Positions 61,559-64,000 of a DNA stretch of 64,000 bases are shown here, one piece after another (position 1 is the first letter of the stretch; each line of letters opens with the position of its first letter). The translations under genes were made by a program, and so were the position numbers. The stretch comes from Mikania micrantha (lineage: Eukaryota; Streptophyta; Magnoliopsida; Asterales; Asteraceae). The notes below the pieces were generated by a model. The model worked only from the letters and a program-made list of their open reading frames with translations, searched no databases and had not been told where the DNA came from. The stretch is from assembly GCA_009363875.1 (NCBI GenBank), contig CM018697.1, positions 46,951,484 to 47,015,483 of the forward strand, written 5' to 3'.

Positions 61559-63220
61559 GTTCCAGAGTTTGATTTTGATCCTATTCCTCGTACTTTCACT
61601 ACATCTACTATTTCTGAGACTTCCTCCCCTCCAGCCAAGACACAGAAGAGGGCCAGATTCGTTTTACAGAGACGGTAAGAGTCGGTTTCTGTTGCAGCAA
61701 CCACTGTTACATCTGCTGCAACAGTCGCGACTTCTTCACTGACCAGGTCAAGGGCTACTCCTGCAAGTGTTTCTACTGCCCCTCTGGTGTTTCTACTGCC
61801 CCTCTGACCTCATCTATGGCCACTACAGCTGTTTTTACTACTGCTTCCTTTGGTCCTTCTATCACATGTTCTGATCCTTACACTATGAATGCTTCAGTTG
61901 CTGATCAGCTCAGCACACTGGGAGTGGCTCTGCAAGTTCCTCCAGTTCAGGAGAGCCATCCCCACCCACCGAGATCAGAACCAAGACCAAGCATGATAGA
62001 GCCGCCAAGCTGCTTCAGAGTCAAGCAGAAGAGCCTAAGGCAACTTAAGAGGTTGATGCTATGCCAGTGAGACGTCTTCTGAAGAAAAGTTGACGGTGAT
62101 ACTGGACGCTCAGGGCATAATTCAACACTCTATCAGTTATGATAAAGAGGAAGGCGAGATCATCCACTGCCTCTCCAAAGAGCAGGTTGTAGTGTTATTC
62201 AGGCTGAATCCAGATGAGGTAGTGCTGGTTGATGATATTGTTCCCATTTCTGATCTTCCTACTCCAGAGGTATTTGATGATATTGATAAGGTGATTCTGG
62301 AGTATCTTAGAGTAGAAGAGAGCACAAAGTACACTTCAGCTGAAGAGGAGCTGCCTACTTTTGCTGATCTTTTCGGTCTAAATACTGAGGAAGAACTAAG
62401 CAGAAAAATAGATGAGAAGGTCAGCGGCATCGAGTCTTCAGCAGAAGACATTCAGAAGAGGAAGGAAGAATGGGCAGCTTACTGGGAAGTACTGAAGAAA
62501 GAAAGTGTTTCACCGATGCCAACTCCGCACACCAATGTCTATGAGACCAAAGGATGTACATCTGGCGGTCAGATTCTGAGTTGGGCATACTTTCATGACT
62601 TGCACTGTTATGCAGTGAAGAGAGAGAAGGGGATCTAGTACTTCCGTTTTCCTCACGACTTCAAGACGTTGCTGGGATTTGAAGTCAATCAGCTTGCACC
62701 TCTGAAGATGTTGTACTATGAGGATTCGGGGATGTCTTCCTGGTTTGCGAGGAAAATCCAGTTCGGGTACAGGAAAAGATCGGTAAACTTCAAGCCAGCC
62801 CAACCGGAAAGGTAATATCAGCCGGAGATCGATGCTAACACCTGCAGACATAAAGTGATACTGAAGTGGCTGCATCCGAATGTCATGAGGATGATTCCTT
62901 TACGGAAAATGCGTCAAGACTTTTCGGACAGCCTCGTATGGTAGTACTATGATAGGAGGACTGCTGAGGCTGTGATTGTATTGTGCAAAGAAGATACATG
63001 GGATACTAGTCGTATTTTTGATCCTATGTGGCTGACAAATTTGTCGCTAGAAGACGTGAAGACCTTATACAAATGTCAGAAATTCTTTGATGTTGGAGAC
63101 ATGGAGCAGGCTTTACAGTTTATGAGAGTCATCCGGCTACGCTTCGCGTTTGATATCCATGCCGGATTTGACTGGAAAGCTCTTTCAGAAAAGTTTTTGA
63201 AGACTAGTGCTGACAAGTAG
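61559..63220 (+). pseudogene. Element E extra reading frame, second part
   Basis: Resumes after D with VPEFDFDPIPRTFTTS, then a Ser/Thr/Ala-rich region with a 20-bp duplication (near 61761-61800), then a more ordered part with LPTFADLFGLNTEEEL, KRKEEWAAYWEVLKKE, LSWAYFHDLHCYAVK, FPHDFKTLLGFEVNQL and DPMWLTNLSLEDVKTLY, ending in KFLKTSADK at a TAG (63218-63220). Several stops interrupt (61677, 62636, 62813, 62940). Together with 48358-49540 the frame spans about 2.8 kb, close to 900 residues if intact. No enzyme motif or membrane segment is recognisable. Only 23 bases separate it from the 3' LTR. Confidence 0.7.
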
Positions 63221-63229
63221 AGAACTAAG

Positions 63230-63243
63230 TCCAAGGGAGAGTT
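63230..63243 (+). promoter_or_regulatory. Element E polypurine tract
   Basis: CCAAGGGAGAG directly before the 3' LTR. Confidence 0.7.
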
Positions 63244-63858
63244 TGTTGGTGCATGTAATGTCCCTAGTTCTGTATTTTGTATGACTTGGATTGTATAAAG
63301 TTTATATCAGTAATGAAATCGATTATTCTGTATTGTTCGTATGTTTAATTGAGTTTAATATGTCTAACTATGTTTGACTTTGACTTTGACTATGTTACAG
63401 ACCCATTCGTGCGAATGGTACCTACGAATGAGTCCTTTCGCACAAATGAACGACTAGCGAATGACTGAGGCCAATGAATGAGTCACTCACATGATTCATT
63501 CGGATGACCAGCCTATTCAGCTGAGCCATTCGCCCGAATGAGTGTTTCGCACAACTCATTCGGCTGAATGAGTTCAGTATATAGACATGCAAACAGAATT
63601 TTTTAGACAACTTCTCTGACCCCTGAGTACTCCTTGTCATTATCCTAGGGTTTTGAGTCGCCTCTCCTTGTCCAACTTCGTTTCTCACCCTGTGGTGTTC
63701 GATTTCGATCAAAACGTTGATTCTACATCATCGGATTGCCACAGGGCTTGGTGATTTATATTGGAAAACCCTTGAATAGGATTCCGCACTATTCAAGGGC
63801 CTGCCGAGCAGAATCCGCAAGGAACCTGGTGATTTCCAAGGGTTTCATAGGTCCTACA
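63244..63858 (+). repeat. Element E 3' LTR
   Basis: 615 bp, same ends as the 5' LTR. Scattered substitutions, including one that breaks the 18-bp palindrome. Confidence 0.93.
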
Positions 63859-64000
63859 ATTATCATCATCAGAATCTGAATCTGAAACATCATCAGGAAC
63901 ATGTCCTTCAGGTTCAGCATGAACATCTTTAGTTTCTTTATTAATACTTCAGTAACTTGTGGTGTAGACGAATGTAGCCACATCAGTAAACTGAGGTACA
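63859..64000 (-). pseudogene. Element F: proximal part of extra reading frame
   Basis: Minus-strand coding continues on the far side of E: HAEPEGHVPDDVSDSDSDDD leads directly into the part left of E across the ATTAT duplication. At least one shift lies near 63950. It runs off the window edge. Confidence 0.55.

Larger units (their letters stand above)
40740..63858 (+). mobile_element. Element E: Sirevirus-like Ty1/copia retrotransposon (split by D)
   Basis: Flanked by target duplication ATTAT (40735-40739 and 63859-63863). Both LTRs are 615 bp, TGTTGGTGCATG...CCTACA. Order is LTR, tRNA-Met primer site, gag, protease, integrase, RT, RNase H, long spacer, extra frame, polypurine tract, LTR. Integrase before RT defines copia; the extra frame after pol and the coiled-coil gag fit Sirevirus. 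Without D it is about 11.1 kb. The LTRs differ at several percent of sites by eye, so it is older than B. Confidence 0.93.

Noticed and set aside
1..64000. Host genes, tRNA or rRNA genes
   Set aside because: All long frames are retrotransposon proteins or LTR artefacts, and the tRNA-like matches are only primer-binding sites.

Overview
This window is plant nuclear DNA, most likely from a large-genome eudicot. The style of the extra reading frames in the copia elements suggests the daisy family, but I could not confirm that. I see no host gene, tRNA, rRNA or CRISPR array. Nearly every base can be assigned to LTR retrotransposons inserted into one another, and every protein-coding stretch is retrotransposon gag, pol or a copia extra reading frame, all broken. 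I name the elements A to J for reference.

Left half (1-29614), a three-level nest of Ty3/gypsy elements on the + strand. A is a decayed chromodomain-type gypsy pol (1-2717) whose long 3' LTR starts at 2743. That LTR is split by B (5577-28479, target duplication ATTAA) and resumes at 28480-29614. B is a Tekay/Del-like chromovirus with 2.2-kb LTRs and a gag-pol disabled by one small deletion and three TAG codons. B's 5' LTR is itself split by C (6448-19952, target duplication TGTAA), which has 4.4-kb LTRs but no recognisable protein in its 4.6-kb interior.

Middle (29615-31180). Fragment J is part of another A-like LTR. It is followed by the end of a third LTR type with a Tat-like primer-binding site and a short gag start (G).

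Right half (31181-64000), another nest. F is a copia element on the minus strand: its 3' LTR is 31181-31656 and its interior runs off the right edge. F is interrupted by a solo LTR (I, about 32766-39851), which is interrupted by a second solo LTR (H, 34150-38295). F is interrupted again by E (40740-63858, target duplication ATTAT), a plus-strand Sirevirus-like copia with gag, pol and a long extra reading frame after pol. That extra frame is split by D (49541-61558, target duplication GTTCC), a gypsy element of A's family whose 1471-residue polyprotein is spoiled only by three in-frame stops and an integrase catalytic Glu-to-Gln change.

Shared design of the gypsy LTRs. Families A, B, C, D and H each carry an intron-like module: a donor AG|GTGAG, then a family-specific hairpin region, then a partial reverse complement of the donor (GAACTCACC-like) a few tens of bases before a CAG acceptor. 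In B the hairpin region is an array of 35-bp hairpin units with compensatory stem changes. A covarying hairpin also precedes the polypurine tract. Most LTR families iterate their own short word near the transcription start (GAGTAC, CATTCG, GCCGAACC and others). The copia element E has a splice-acceptor-like site directly before its extra frame.
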